The notes beneath the pieces were generated by a model. It searched no databases. It worked only from the letters and a program-made list of their open reading frames with translations, and was not told the origin of the DNA. 64,000 bases of DNA from an uncultured Muribaculaceae bacterium (GTDB taxonomy: Bacteria > Bacteroidota > Bacteroidia > Bacteroidales > Muribaculaceae). The stretch is from positions 9,697-73,696 of the forward strand of contig CAJUKE010000009.1 in the NCBI GenBank assembly GCA_910587075.1. Reading direction: 5' to 3'. Positions 16,606 to 25,165 of the stretch are shown here, one piece after another (positions within the stretch are counted from its first letter, which is position 1; the number at the start of each line of letters is the position of its first letter). A program made the translations under genes and the position numbers.

Positions 16606-16996
16606 CGCCCACCGAGAGGAGCACCCCGGCGGCATCGGCCGCGAAGTCGAGCCAGTCGGCGCTCCTACCCTGCCCCATAGCTTCCTGAAGGAGCTCTATA
16701 GCCCCGCCGAAAGCGACACACAAACCCGCCAGCAGCAGCGCCGCCAGAGCGCCGCCGCGGCGGGTTTCCTTATGCCCCCTGGAGGCGCGGTGGAGCCGCA
16801 GGTCGACCGACAGCGCGAAATACAGCCCGCCGAACATGCACGCGTGCCCCACCTTGTCGAACCCCGGGAAGAGCGGCAGCGAGGTTTCGGGCAGCGGCTC
16901 CCTGGCGAGCGTAAGCCAGAGTATCGCCGCCACCACCAGCGCCGAGAACAACCACGCCGGTAGGCGCTCCAGAAATTTTCCTATCCTCTTAATCAT
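16556..16996 (-). CDS. VanZ-like membrane protein
   Basis: A 146-residue integral membrane protein with about four hydrophobic helices (WLFSALVVAAILWLTL, KVGHACMFGGLYFAL, ALAALLLAGLCVAFGGAIELLQ, WLDFAADAAGVLLSVGV). DKVGHACMFGGLYFAL and GAIELLQEAMGQGRSADWLDFAADAAG match the VanZ family pattern (H..F...L, E..Q...R..d..D...N..G). The family is linked to teicoplanin resistance in enterococci, but most bacterial members have no known role. It converges on and overlaps the TlpA-like gene by 50 bases. Confidence 0.75.
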   Translation of the reverse strand: MIKRIGKFLERLPAWLFSALVVAAILWLTLAREPLPETSLPLFPGFDKVGHACMFGGLYFALSVDLRLHRASRGHKETRRGGALAALLLAGLCVAFGGAIELLQEAMGQGRSADWLDFAADAAGVLLSVGVTPWVLRLAGLGGQPR

Positions 16997-17156
16997 ATCA
17001 GCCGATTTTCCCGCGAAGATAATCCATAATGCGATAGCGCGCAAAAAACACCATCCAAAAGCTATGTTGCAAAACATATTAAAATATTCGGTATAAATCA
17101 AAGAAAAAGTCGATTTATAACGTATATTCGCGATGTTTCACCTAAATAGCAATACC

Positions 17157-18263
17157 ATGATTATCGGCGTTCCCAAAGAGATTAAAAACAACGAGAACCG
17201 AGTGGCCGTGACTCCGGCCGGTGCGAAGGAACTCACCGCCCACGGACACACCGTCTACATTCAGCACACCGCCGGCGAGGGTTCGGGATTCCCCGACGCG
17301 GAATACGAGGCCGCCGGGGCGAAAATCCTCCCGACCATCGAGGATGTCTACGCAATAGCCGAGATGATAATCAAGGTAAAGGAACCTATCAAACAGGAAT
17401 ATCCGCTCATACGCCGCGACCAGGTGGTGTTCACCTACTTCCACTTCGCCTGCGACCGCGAGCTCACCGAGGCCATGATCCGCTCGGGCGCCGTATGCAT
17501 CGCCTATGAGACGGTGCGCCTCCCCGACGGCTCGCTGCCGCTGCTCGTGCCTATGAGCGAGGTCGCCGGCCGTATGTCGGTACAGGAGGGTGCCCGCTTC
17601 CTCGAAAAACCGCAGGGTGGCCGCGGGGTGCTCCTCGGGGGCGTGCCGGGCGTGAAACCCGCCAAGGTGCTCATTCTCGGCGCCGGAGTCGTGGGACGCA
17701 ACGCCGCGCTTATGGCCGCCGGACTCGGTGCCGACGTCACCATTACCGACATCTCCCTCCCGACGCTCCGCCGCGTGGCCGACACGATGCCGAAAAACGT
17801 CAAGACGCTCTTCTCCTCGCGCCACAACATCGAACAGGAACTCCCGACAACCGACCTCGTGATCGGCTCGGTGCTCATCCCCGGCGCAAAGGCCCCGAAG
17901 CTCGTCACCCGCGAAATGCTCAAACTAATGCGTCCAGGCACGCTGCTGGTCGACGTGGCCATCGACCAGGGCGGCTGCTTCGAGACCTCCACCCCCACCA
18001 CCCACTCCAACCCGACCTACACCGTCGACGGCATCGTGCATTACGCCGTGGCCAACATACCCGGCGCCGTGCCCTTCACCTCCACCCTGGCGCTCACCAA
18101 CGCCACCCTCCCCTACGCGCTCAAGCTCGCCGATATGGGATGGTGCCGGGCTTGCCTCGAAGACAAAGCGCTGGAGCAGGGACTCAACATCGTGGAAGGC
18201 CGCGTGGTGTTCCCCGCCGTAGCCGAAGCCTTCTCCCTCCCCTGCCACAAATTCAACGCCTGA
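17157..18263 (+). CDS. ald: Alanine dehydrogenase
   Basis: NAD-dependent enzyme interconverting L-alanine and pyruvate plus ammonia. The 368-residue length is typical. MIIGVPKEIKNNENRVAVTPAG is the family N-terminus (this second Met is the natural start; eight extra codons upstream are open). YFHFACDRELTEAMI, the Rossmann ILGAGVVGRNAALMAAGLGADV and DVAIDQGGCFETS follow. Alone on the plus strand with a strong hairpin terminator after it. Confidence 0.95.
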   Translation: MIIGVPKEIKNNENRVAVTPAGAKELTAHGHTVYIQHTAGEGSGFPDAEYEAAGAKILPTIEDVYAIAEMIIKVKEPIKQEYPLIRRDQVVFTYFHFACDRELTEAMIRSGAVCIAYETVRLPDGSLPLLVPMSEVAGRMSVQEGARFLEKPQGGRGVLLGGVPGVKPAKVLILGAGVVGRNAALMAAGLGADVTITDISLPTLRRVADTMPKNVKTLFSSRHNIEQELPTTDLVIGSVLIPGAKAPKLVTREMLKLMRPGTLLVDVAIDQGGCFETSTPTTHSNPTYTVDGIVHYAVANIPGAVPFTSTLALTNATLPYALKLADMGWCRACLEDKALEQGLNIVEGRVVFPAVAEAFSLPCHKFNA

Positions 18264-18320
18264 CCCCACCCCATCCCAGGCAACTCGCTAAAACAAGGTC
18301 GAAGACCTTGCACAATGAGA

Positions 18321-18372
18321 AACCCCATCATAAGCCGCCTCAAGCGGCGGTTGATGGGGGCTCCCCATTTTT
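18321..18372 (+). terminator. Terminator after ald
   Basis: Stem aaccccatca (18321-18330) pairs with tgatgggg (18352-18359) around an inner gccgc/gcggc pair, and is followed by ctccccattttta. Confidence 0.65.
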
Positions 18373-18384
18373 AACACTGCCAAG

Positions 18385-18415
18385 TTGGCCGTCAAAGAGG
18401 AAACAAGTAATTTCG
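18385..18415 (+). promoter_or_regulatory. Probable lrgAB promoter
   Basis: TTG (18385-18387), 20 bases, TAATTTCG (18408-18415; seven of eight consensus bases). The lrgA ATG is 53 bases downstream. Confidence 0.5.
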
Positions 18416-18467
18416 CGCCGAATTATTGACACTTCATAACTCATAACTCTGACTTCATACTTACATT

Positions 18468-18845
18468 ATGATTTTGCAATGCGCGGTTATATTCGCGTTT
18501 CTCGCCTTCGGCGAACTGGTGGTGTACCTCACCGGCATCCCGGTGCCGTCGAGCATCATCGGGATGATTTCCCTGGCAGCGGCCCTGAAGCTTAAGATTG
18601 TCAGGCTTATGTGGGTCGACAAGGTGGCCGACTTCCTGGTGCGTAACTTAGGATTCTTCTTCGTGCCCGCCGGAGTGGGCGTCATGCGCTGCTTCGACGT
18701 AATATCCCGCGAGTGGGGCGCGATCGTCACCGCCACGGTAGTGAGCACTTTCGCTATCATCGCCGTCACGGGGTGGACCCACCAGCTCTGCCGCCGCGCT
18801 CTGGCCAAACACACCAAAGGACATGGAACCCTTCCTGCAAAATAA
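18468..18845 (+). CDS. lrgA: CidA/LrgA family holin-like protein
   Basis: Small four-helix membrane protein of 125 residues; the IPVPSSIIGMISLAAAL and FFFVPAGVGVMR segments are the signature of the LrgA/CidA family. With its partner LrgB, encoded next and overlapping by 23 bases, it forms a system first described in staphylococcal murein hydrolase control; in many bacteria the pair is now linked to export or uptake of small carboxylates such as pyruvate. The adjacent alanine dehydrogenase, which makes pyruvate, fits that idea but proves nothing. Confidence 0.88.
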   Translation: MILQCAVIFAFLAFGELVVYLTGIPVPSSIIGMISLAAALKLKIVRLMWVDKVADFLVRNLGFFFVPAGVGVMRCFDVISREWGAIVTATVVSTFAIIAVTGWTHQLCRRALAKHTKGHGTLPAK

Positions 18846-19518
18846 GTTTTTCCTCATCGCGGCCACTTTCATCATATTCCTCGCCGCCAAACTGCTCCAG
18901 AAGCGCACCGGAGTGGCCGTGTTCCACCCCATCCTCGTGACCATCCTGGCCCTGATCGCGCTACTCTACTTCGGCAACATCTCCCCCGACCAGTACGCCG
19001 AGGGGGGCGACTATATCGAGTTCTGGCTGAAACCCGCCGTGGTGGCGCTCGGGGTGCCCCTCTACCGGCAGCTCGAAAGCATCAAGCGGCAGATGCTGCC
19101 GCTGCTGCTTGCCGAGCTGGCGGGATGCGTGGCCGGAGTGGTGTCGGTGGTGCTTGTGGCCCAGATGCTTGGGGCGAGTCAGGAGGTAGTGCTCTCGCTC
19201 GCGCCCAAGGCCGTCACCACCCCGATAGCGATGGAAATCTCTGCCACCATAGGGGGCATACCCTCCCTGACAGCCGCCGTGGTAGTGTGCACCGGGATTT
19301 TCGGCGGTATGGCAGGGTTCCAGATGATAAAGCTCAGCCGGGTAAGCAGCCCCATAGCCGCGGGACTCTCGGTGGGCACCTCGGCCCACGCCGTTGGCAC
19401 CGCCGCGGCCATCGAGCGCTACGGTATGCGCTACGGCGCCTTCTCGTCGCTCGGGCTGACGCTCAACGGGCTCCTCACCTCACTCCTCACCCCGCTCATC
19501 CTCCCCTATATTATATAA
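18823..19518 (+). CDS. lrgB: LrgB family membrane protein
   Basis: A 231-residue multi-spanning membrane protein, partner of LrgA. The conserved LAPKAVTTPIAMEIS segment and PSLTAAVVVCTGIFGG are LrgB landmarks, and GTSAHAVGTAAAIERYG near the end is the other conserved block. Its ATG lies inside the 3' end of lrgA, so the two are coupled. Likely works with LrgA in pyruvate/acetate flux or murein hydrolase control. Confidence 0.92.
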   Translation: MEPFLQNKFFLIAATFIIFLAAKLLQKRTGVAVFHPILVTILALIALLYFGNISPDQYAEGGDYIEFWLKPAVVALGVPLYRQLESIKRQMLPLLLAELAGCVAGVVSVVLVAQMLGASQEVVLSLAPKAVTTPIAMEISATIGGIPSLTAAVVVCTGIFGGMAGFQMIKLSRVSSPIAAGLSVGTSAHAVGTAAAIERYGMRYGAFSSLGLTLNGLLTSLLTPLILPYII

Positions 19519-19647
19519 GGTGCCCGGCGGCGGGCGCGCTCTTCCGATTTCAAACCGCCGACACCCCATTTCGGGGCCTCGCAAGGCTCGTTTGGCACTT
19601 TTTAAGAAATTTTCGGGCAGATGACGCGGCGTTGACAAATAAATTTG

Positions 19648-19655
19648 TATATTTG
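19648..19655 (+). promoter_or_regulatory. -7 box upstream of ilvE
   Basis: Exact TATATTTG, 31 bases before the ilvE ATG. A TTGAC lies 13 bases further up (19632), closer than usual, so only the -7 element is confident. Confidence 0.45.
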
Positions 19656-19686
19656 CGCTAAAATAACCCATTAAGAGAAAATCAAG

Positions 19687-20715
19687 ATGAAGAACGCTGA
19701 GATCGACTGGTCGTCGCTGGGGTTCGGATACGTCCCTACCGACTACAACGTGCGCTGCTACTACCGCGACGGTAAATGGGGTGAAATCGAGGTATCCTCG
19801 TCGGAAACCCTCAACATCCACATTGCCGCCACAGCCCTCCACTACGGGCAGGAAATCTTCGAAGGCCTCAAGGCTTTCCGCGGCAAGGACGGCAAAGTCA
19901 GGGTTTTCCGCCCGATGGAAAACTGCCGCCGCATCCAGGAATCGGCCCGCGGCATCATGATGGAGCCCATCACCGACGACAAGTTCATGGAGATGGTGCG
20001 CATGGCCGTCAAGCTCAACGAGCGCTTCATCCCCCCCTACGGCTCAGGCGCGTCGCTCTACATCCGTCCCCTGGAAATCGGCATGAGCCCCAAGGTCGGC
20101 GTTAGCCCCGCGACCGAGTACTGCTTCATAATACTCGTGACACCCGTCGGCCCCTACTTCAAGAGCGGCTTCAAGCCCACCAACATCTGCATCATGCGCG
20201 AGTTTGACCGCGTGGCACCCCGCGGCACCGGCCGCTGGAAAGTCGGTGGCAACTACGCCGCCTCCCTCCAGGCCGGCGAACGCGCCCACTCGCTCGGCTA
20301 CTCCGCGGTGCTCTACCTCGACCCCAAGGAGAAACTCTATCTCGACGAATGCGGCCCCGCCAACTTCTACGCCATAAAGGACGGCAAATACATCACCCCG
20401 GCCTCCGACTCCATCCTCCCCTCCATCACCAACGACTCGCTGATGCAGCTCGCCGCCGATATGGGTCTGGAGGTTGAACGCCGCCATATCCGCGTCGACG
20501 AAATCGGCTCCTTCGAGGAGGCAGCCGCCTGCGGCACCGCCGCCGTGACCTCACCCGTCGGCGAAATCCACGACCTTGACACCGGCGAGAAATACGTCAT
20601 CGCCAAGGACGGCCAGCCAGGCCCCGTTACCCGCCGCCTCTACGACACCCTCAACGGCATACGCCTGGGCGAAGTCGAGGACACCCACGGGTGGAACGAG
20701 ATTATCGAATTCTGA
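19687..20715 (+). CDS. ilvE: Branched-chain amino acid aminotransferase
   Basis: PLP-dependent class IV aminotransferase that makes or degrades Val, Leu and Ile. The 342-residue product has IAATALHYGQEIFEGLKAF near the start, RPLEIGMSP, the cofactor lysine in GTGRWKVGGNYAAS (Lys185), LDECGPANFYAI and GTAAVTSPVGEI. This is the longer eukaryote-like/ BCAT type common in Bacteroidetes. An HD-domain gene follows after 31 bases. Confidence 0.95.
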   Translation: MKNAEIDWSSLGFGYVPTDYNVRCYYRDGKWGEIEVSSSETLNIHIAATALHYGQEIFEGLKAFRGKDGKVRVFRPMENCRRIQESARGIMMEPITDDKFMEMVRMAVKLNERFIPPYGSGASLYIRPLEIGMSPKVGVSPATEYCFIILVTPVGPYFKSGFKPTNICIMREFDRVAPRGTGRWKVGGNYAASLQAGERAHSLGYSAVLYLDPKEKLYLDECGPANFYAIKDGKYITPASDSILPSITNDSLMQLAADMGLEVERRHIRVDEIGSFEEAAACGTAAVTSPVGEIHDLDTGEKYVIAKDGQPGPVTRRLYDTLNGIRLGEVEDTHGWNEIIEF

Positions 20716-20746
20716 GAAACTCCGACACAGACACCATCATCACAGA

Positions 20747-21298
20747 ATGGAACACAGGTTCTCCTACCAGACCGTGATTGACAAATATTATCCCGCAGGC
20801 AGCCGCCTGCGGGATATCTATATGCGCCACTGCCGGTCGGTGGCCGACAAAGCCCTCGGCATAGCACGCCGCCTCGGGCTACCCCTCGACCCTGGGGAAA
20901 TCGAGGCCGCCGCAATGCTCCACGACATCGGCATCTGCCTGACCGACGCGCCCGGCATCGAATGCCGCGGCACCCTCCCCTACCTCGCCCACGGCTACGC
21001 CGGGGCCGACCTGCTGCGCCGCGAAGGCGCGCCCGAGGCCTACGCCCGGGTGGCCGAACGCCACACCGGAGCCGGACTCACCCCCGGGGAAATCGCAGCC
21101 GCAGGGCTCCCCATTCCCGCCGATAGGACATATATGCCCGAGACCCAGCTGGAGCGCCTCGTCTGCTACGCCGACAAATACTACTCCAAGTCGGGCGACA
21201 TGGCCGAGAAACCCCTCGACCGCGTGCGCGCCAGCATAGCCAAGTTCGGCCCCGCCTCCGCCTCCCGCTTCGAAACCCTCCACCGCGAATTCTCCTAA
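20747..21298 (+). CDS. HD-domain hydrolase
   Basis: A 183-residue protein with an HD phosphohydrolase core: YMRHCRSVADKALGIAR gives the first metal His, AAMLHDIGICL the HD pair, and ERHTGAGL and YADKYY the later residues. Related HD proteins remove phosphates from nucleotides or small metabolites. A long open frame begins within ilvE, but the ATG at 20747 (MEHRFSYQTVIDKYYP) is the natural start. Probably cotranscribed with ilvE. Substrate unknown. Confidence 0.8.
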   Translation: MEHRFSYQTVIDKYYPAGSRLRDIYMRHCRSVADKALGIARRLGLPLDPGEIEAAAMLHDIGICLTDAPGIECRGTLPYLAHGYAGADLLRREGAPEAYARVAERHTGAGLTPGEIAAAGLPIPADRTYMPETQLERLVCYADKYYSKSGDMAEKPLDRVRASIAKFGPASASRFETLHREFS

Positions 21299-21353
21299 TC
21301 GACCTCCCGAAGGGGAATCCTAATTGACACTGGTTGCGAAAATCGGCGGAGAA

Positions 21354-21385
21354 TTGGCGTAATTGGGGGATTTTAACTAATTTCG
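21354..21385 (+). promoter_or_regulatory. Probable gltX promoter
   Basis: TTG (21354-21356), 21 bases, TAATTTCG (21378-21385). The gltX ATG is 45 bases downstream. Confidence 0.5.
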
Positions 21386-21429
21386 CGGTTGCAAAACGTA
21401 TAAACGAAACAGATAAGCTCGACCTATCC

Positions 21430-22965
21430 ATGGAAAGGAAAGTAAGAGTGCGCTTCGCCCCCTCACCCACGGGTCCCCTGCACATAGGCGGGGTGCGCAC
21501 AGCCCTATATAACTACCTCTTCGCCCGCCAGATGGGGGGTGATATGATTCTCCGCATCGAGGACACCGACTCGAACCGTTTCGTGCCCGGCGCCGAAGAC
21601 TATATCAACGAGTCGCTGAAATGGCTCGGCATCGGCATCGACGAGGGAGTGCGCGAAGGGGGTGCCTACGGTCCTTACAAGCAGAGCGAGCGCCGCGACA
21701 TCTACCGCGCCCACGTCAAGCAGCTTCTCGACGCCGGGAAAGCCTACATCGCGTTCGACACCCCCGAGGAGCTTGAGAAGGCCCGCGCCTCGAAGCCCAA
21801 CTTCCAGTATGACGCGTCGACCCGCCTGGGCATGCGCAACTCGCTGAGTCTCCCTGCCGAGGAGGTAACCCGCCTGATCGAGGCCGGGGAGCAGTATGTG
21901 GTTCGCTTCCTGATCGAGCCGGGCCGCGACGTCGAGGTCAACGACCTGGTGCGCGGCAAGGTGACCATCAACTCGTCGATTCTCGACGACAAGGTGCTGT
22001 ACAAGAGCGTCGACGACCTCCCCACCTACCATCTGGCCAACATCGTGGACGACCACCTTATGGAGGTCAGCCACGTTATCCGCGGCGAGGAGTGGCTCCC
22101 CTCGGCCCCGCTGCACGTCCTCCTCTACGAGGCGTTCGGCTGGACCGACACGATGCCGAGCTTCGTTCACCTGCCGCTACTCCTGAAGCCCGACGGCAAA
22201 GGCAAACTCTCCAAGCGCGACGGCGACCGCCTCGGCTTCCCCGTGTTCCCCCTGGAATGGCACGACCCCAAGAGCGGCGACATCTCCTCGGGCTACCGCG
22301 AGTCGGGCTACCTGCCCCAGGCCGTGATCAACTTCCTGGCGCTGCTCGGATGGAATCCCGGCGACGACACCGAAATCATGTCGATGGATGAGCTGATCAA
22401 GCGCTTCTCGTTTGACCACTGCTCGAAGGCCGGCGCCAAGTTCGCCTTCGAGAAGTGCAAGTGGTTCAACCACGAGTACATCATGGCCAAGTCGGGCACC
22501 GAACTCACCGAGCTGTTCAAGCCCATAATGCTTGCCCACGGCGTCAACTCCGCCGACTTCTCCGACGAATACATCGCCTCCGCCCTCGAAATGGTGAAGG
22601 GCCGCGTGAACCTTCTGCCCGAGCTCTGGGACCAGGCCCGCTTCTTCTTCACCGCCCCCGAGGAATACGCCGAAAAGGATATCCGCAAGCGCTGGAAGGC
22701 TGAGACCCCCGAGCTGATGGAGAAGCTGATCGAGATACTGCGAAATCTGCCGTCGATGGCCTCGAAAGAGGCCGAGGAGGTGGTGCTCGGCTGGATTACC
22801 GATAACGGCTACCATATGGGCAACGTGATGAACGCGTTCCGCCTCGCCGTTGTAGGCGAGTGCAAGGGCCCGCATATGTTCGACATCGCCGAACTGATGG
22901 GCCGCGAGGCCACCATAGCGCGCATCCAGGCCGCTATCGAGCGCATACCCCGCCCGACCGAATGA
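21430..22965 (+). CDS. gltX: Glutamate--tRNA ligase
   Basis: Class I synthetase charging tRNA-Glu; 511 residues. RFAPSPTGPLHIGGVRTALYN-type start contains the HIGG signature, and GKLSKRDGDRLGFPVF has the KLSKR-type loop. The KRD.LGFPVFPLEWHDP insertion in the KMSKS region is Bacteroidetes-like. Starts at MERKVRV; the upstream in-frame codons are before the promoter-proximal leader and are unlikely to be coding. waaA follows after 45 bases. Confidence 0.95.
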   Translation: MERKVRVRFAPSPTGPLHIGGVRTALYNYLFARQMGGDMILRIEDTDSNRFVPGAEDYINESLKWLGIGIDEGVREGGAYGPYKQSERRDIYRAHVKQLLDAGKAYIAFDTPEELEKARASKPNFQYDASTRLGMRNSLSLPAEEVTRLIEAGEQYVVRFLIEPGRDVEVNDLVRGKVTINSSILDDKVLYKSVDDLPTYHLANIVDDHLMEVSHVIRGEEWLPSAPLHVLLYEAFGWTDTMPSFVHLPLLLKPDGKGKLSKRDGDRLGFPVFPLEWHDPKSGDISSGYRESGYLPQAVINFLALLGWNPGDDTEIMSMDELIKRFSFDHCSKAGAKFAFEKCKWFNHEYIMAKSGTELTELFKPIMLAHGVNSADFSDEYIASALEMVKGRVNLLPELWDQARFFFTAPEEYAEKDIRKRWKAETPELMEKLIEILRNLPSMASKEAEEVVLGWITDNGYHMGNVMNAFRLAVVGECKGPHMFDIAELMGREATIARIQAAIERIPRPTE

Positions 22966-23010
22966 CCCAGCCTTCGAACAAGCAGGACACACACCACTAA
23001 TACCCCAGCA

Positions 23011-24291
23011 GTGAACATCCTCTACAATACCGGAATACGCCTCTACGCCCTCGCCGCCCAGGCCGTGTCGCTTCGCAGCCCCAAAGTGCGCAAAATGCTC
23101 CGCGGGCAGCACCGCACCAACGACATACTACGGCGCCGGCTGGGGCTCAAACCGGGTTGCATATGGTTCCACGCCTCGTCGCTCGGCGAGTTCGAGCAGG
23201 GGCGCCCGATGATCGAGCGCCTCCGCCGCGAGCACCCCGAGAAGCCGATCCTGCTGTCGTTCTTCTCCCCCTCGGGCTTCGAGGTGAGGAAGAACTATCC
23301 GTTTGTCGACGCGGTGGTCTACCTGCCGTTCGACACCCCCCACCGCGTGAAGCACTTCCTCGACCTGGCGCGCCCCTCGATGGCCATCTTCATAAAGTAC
23401 GAGTTCTGGGGCAACTACCTGGGCGAGCTGCGCCGCCGGGGGATCCCCACCTACATCATCTCGGCCATCTTCCGCCCCGGGCAGCGCTTCTTCCGCTCCG
23501 CGGGAGGGATGTTCCGCAAAATGCTCGGGTGCTTCGACCACCTGTATGTTCAGGACGAGCGCTCGCGCCGCCTACTGAAAGTGATCGGTGTAGAGAACGT
23601 CACCGTGGCGGGCGACACCCGCTTCGACCGCGTGACCGACGTGATGCGTTCCAACGTCGAGATCGCCGGATTCCCCGGCTTCGGTTCCGGCCACAAGCTC
23701 CGCTTCATAGCCGGGTCGTCGTGGGAGGCCGACGAGGAGATTTACGCCCCCTGGCTGAACGCCCACACCGACACCGCCTTCATCATCGCCCCCCACGAGT
23801 TCAACGAGACCCGTCTGGAAGCCCTTCGCAACCGCTTCCCCGCGGGGAGCGTGCTGCTCCTCTCCGAATGGATCAGGCTGCACAAGGCGCACCCCGACGG
23901 CAACTTCCCCCCGTTCGTCAAAAACGTGCGGGGCATAATCGTCGACTCCTTCGGGAAACTCTCGACCCTCTACCGCTTCGCCGACGTGGCCTACATAGGC
24001 GGCGGCTTCGGCGCCGGCATCCACAACCTCAACGAGGCCGCGGTTTACAACATGCCCGTGATATTCGGCCCCGAGCACTCCAAATTCAAGGAAGCCTCCG
24101 ACCTGATCGAATGCGGCGGAGGGTTCTCCATCGGCTCGGCCACGGAGTTCAACAACACGATGGCGGCGCTCACCGACTCGTCCCTTACACTTCGTCACGC
24201 TGGAGAGGCTGCGGGTAAATATATTAAAGAGAATATCGGCGCCACGGATAAAATTTATTCCGACTTATTCGGCAATAAAAAGGATATTTAA
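23011..24291 (+). CDS. waaA: 3-deoxy-D-manno-octulosonic-acid transferase (WaaA/KdtA)
   Basis: Adds Kdo from CMP-Kdo to lipid IVA at the inner membrane. The 426-residue protein begins with a GTG codon (VNILYNTGIRLYALAAQAVSL membrane anchor). FHASSLGEFEQGRPMIERLR, FFSPSGFEVRKNY, KYEFWGNYLGEL and the C-terminal FGKLSTLYRFADVAYIGGGFG-type donor-binding block and GVHNxxE-like IHNLNEAAVYNMPVIFGPEH are the family marks. Works downstream of kdsA (41-868). Follows gltX at short distance. Confidence 0.93.
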   Translation: MNILYNTGIRLYALAAQAVSLRSPKVRKMLRGQHRTNDILRRRLGLKPGCIWFHASSLGEFEQGRPMIERLRREHPEKPILLSFFSPSGFEVRKNYPFVDAVVYLPFDTPHRVKHFLDLARPSMAIFIKYEFWGNYLGELRRRGIPTYIISAIFRPGQRFFRSAGGMFRKMLGCFDHLYVQDERSRRLLKVIGVENVTVAGDTRFDRVTDVMRSNVEIAGFPGFGSGHKLRFIAGSSWEADEEIYAPWLNAHTDTAFIIAPHEFNETRLEALRNRFPAGSVLLLSEWIRLHKAHPDGNFPPFVKNVRGIIVDSFGKLSTLYRFADVAYIGGGFGAGIHNLNEAAVYNMPVIFGPEHSKFKEASDLIECGGGFSIGSATEFNNTMAALTDSSLTLRHAGEAAGKYIKENIGATDKIYSDLFGNKKDI

Positions 24292-24465
24292 TTGCGTTTC
24301 ACGGATAATTATTGCGCATAAATACTTTTATTTAATTTTTTCTGCGATTTTATTAGGTTTTTACAAATTATATTTTTAATTTCGCAAAAACCAGTTATCC
24401 ACAGCCCCGGCTCTCCACGGGGGAATTACCTAACAGCCGCTCCGCGGCAAATCAATCGCAGGCCG
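24292..24465. other. AT-rich leader/promoter region of argR
   Basis: About 170 unusually AT-rich bases. They contain several near -7 boxes (TACTTTTA at about 24330, TAATTTCG at about 24377) and could hold an operator for ArgR self-control, but no clear Arg box could be defined by eye. Confidence 0.35.
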
Positions 24466-24969
24466 ATGAAAAACAGAAACACCCGCTTAGCCGAGATTAT
24501 CGACGTAATCTCCCACCAGGTAATAAGTTCGCAGGAAGAGCTGTCGAAGCAGCTCGCCATCAGGGGGCACATAGTGACCCAGGCAACCCTGTCGCGCGAC
24601 CTGAAGAACATCAAGGCTACCAAGATCGCGACCGACAAAGGGGTCTACCGCTACATCGTGGGCGAAGGGAGCGCCATGCAGCGCGGAGCGCGCCGCGGAC
24701 GCCAGTACGGGGCCGGAACGCCCCACCCGCAGCACAGCTCGGTGGTGAGCGCCAGCATCACCGGGAACCTCGTGGTGGTGAAGACGCGCAACGGCTACGC
24801 CAGCGGCCTGGCCTACGACATCGACACCATCGACTCCCCCCTCATCGCGGGCACCATCTCCGGGGCCGACACCGTGTTCGCCGCCCTGGCCGAAGGGGCT
24901 CCGCGGGCCGACGTCATAGAGCTGTTCCGCTCGATATTGCCGCCGCATACCCACCATAATCTCAAATAG
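24466..24969 (+). CDS. argR: Arginine repressor ArgR
   Basis: Arginine-sensing transcription factor of 167 residues. The N-terminal winged helix has ISSQEELSKQLAIRGHIVTQ and ATLSRDLKNIKATK; the C-terminal oligomerisation and arginine-binding half has AYDIDTIDSPLIAGTISGAD-type text with GTISGADT. Between them is a basic, Gly-rich linker (about residues 68-92: MQRGARRGRQYG, HPQHSS) longer than in most ArgRs. No arginine biosynthesis gene is adjacent; it stands between waaA and gyrB, so it acts on operons elsewhere. Confidence 0.9.
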   Translation: MKNRNTRLAEIIDVISHQVISSQEELSKQLAIRGHIVTQATLSRDLKNIKATKIATDKGVYRYIVGEGSAMQRGARRGRQYGAGTPHPQHSSVVSASITGNLVVVKTRNGYASGLAYDIDTIDSPLIAGTISGADTVFAALAEGAPRADVIELFRSILPPHTHHNLK

Positions 24970-25092
24970 TTGCGTTCATTCGCCGCCCACGCGTCCCGAC
25001 GTTCGGACCGATGCCTTCAGAGCCTCTCGGCGATTAATTCGCGCAGGCTTTGGAAGCGGGGCGCGGCGGAGGGCTTTTTAGCCATTGGCGAG

Positions 25093-25123
25093 TTGCCTGT
25101 TCCAAGTTTTTTTCGTACCTTTG
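25093..25123 (+). promoter_or_regulatory. gyrB promoter
   Basis: TTG (25093-25095), 20 bases, exact TACCTTTG (25116-25123). The gyrB ATG follows 42 bases later. Confidence 0.72.
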
Positions 25124-25165
25124 TTGTAACTTTTAGAACGACAAAAACAGCTTACAACACATAGT

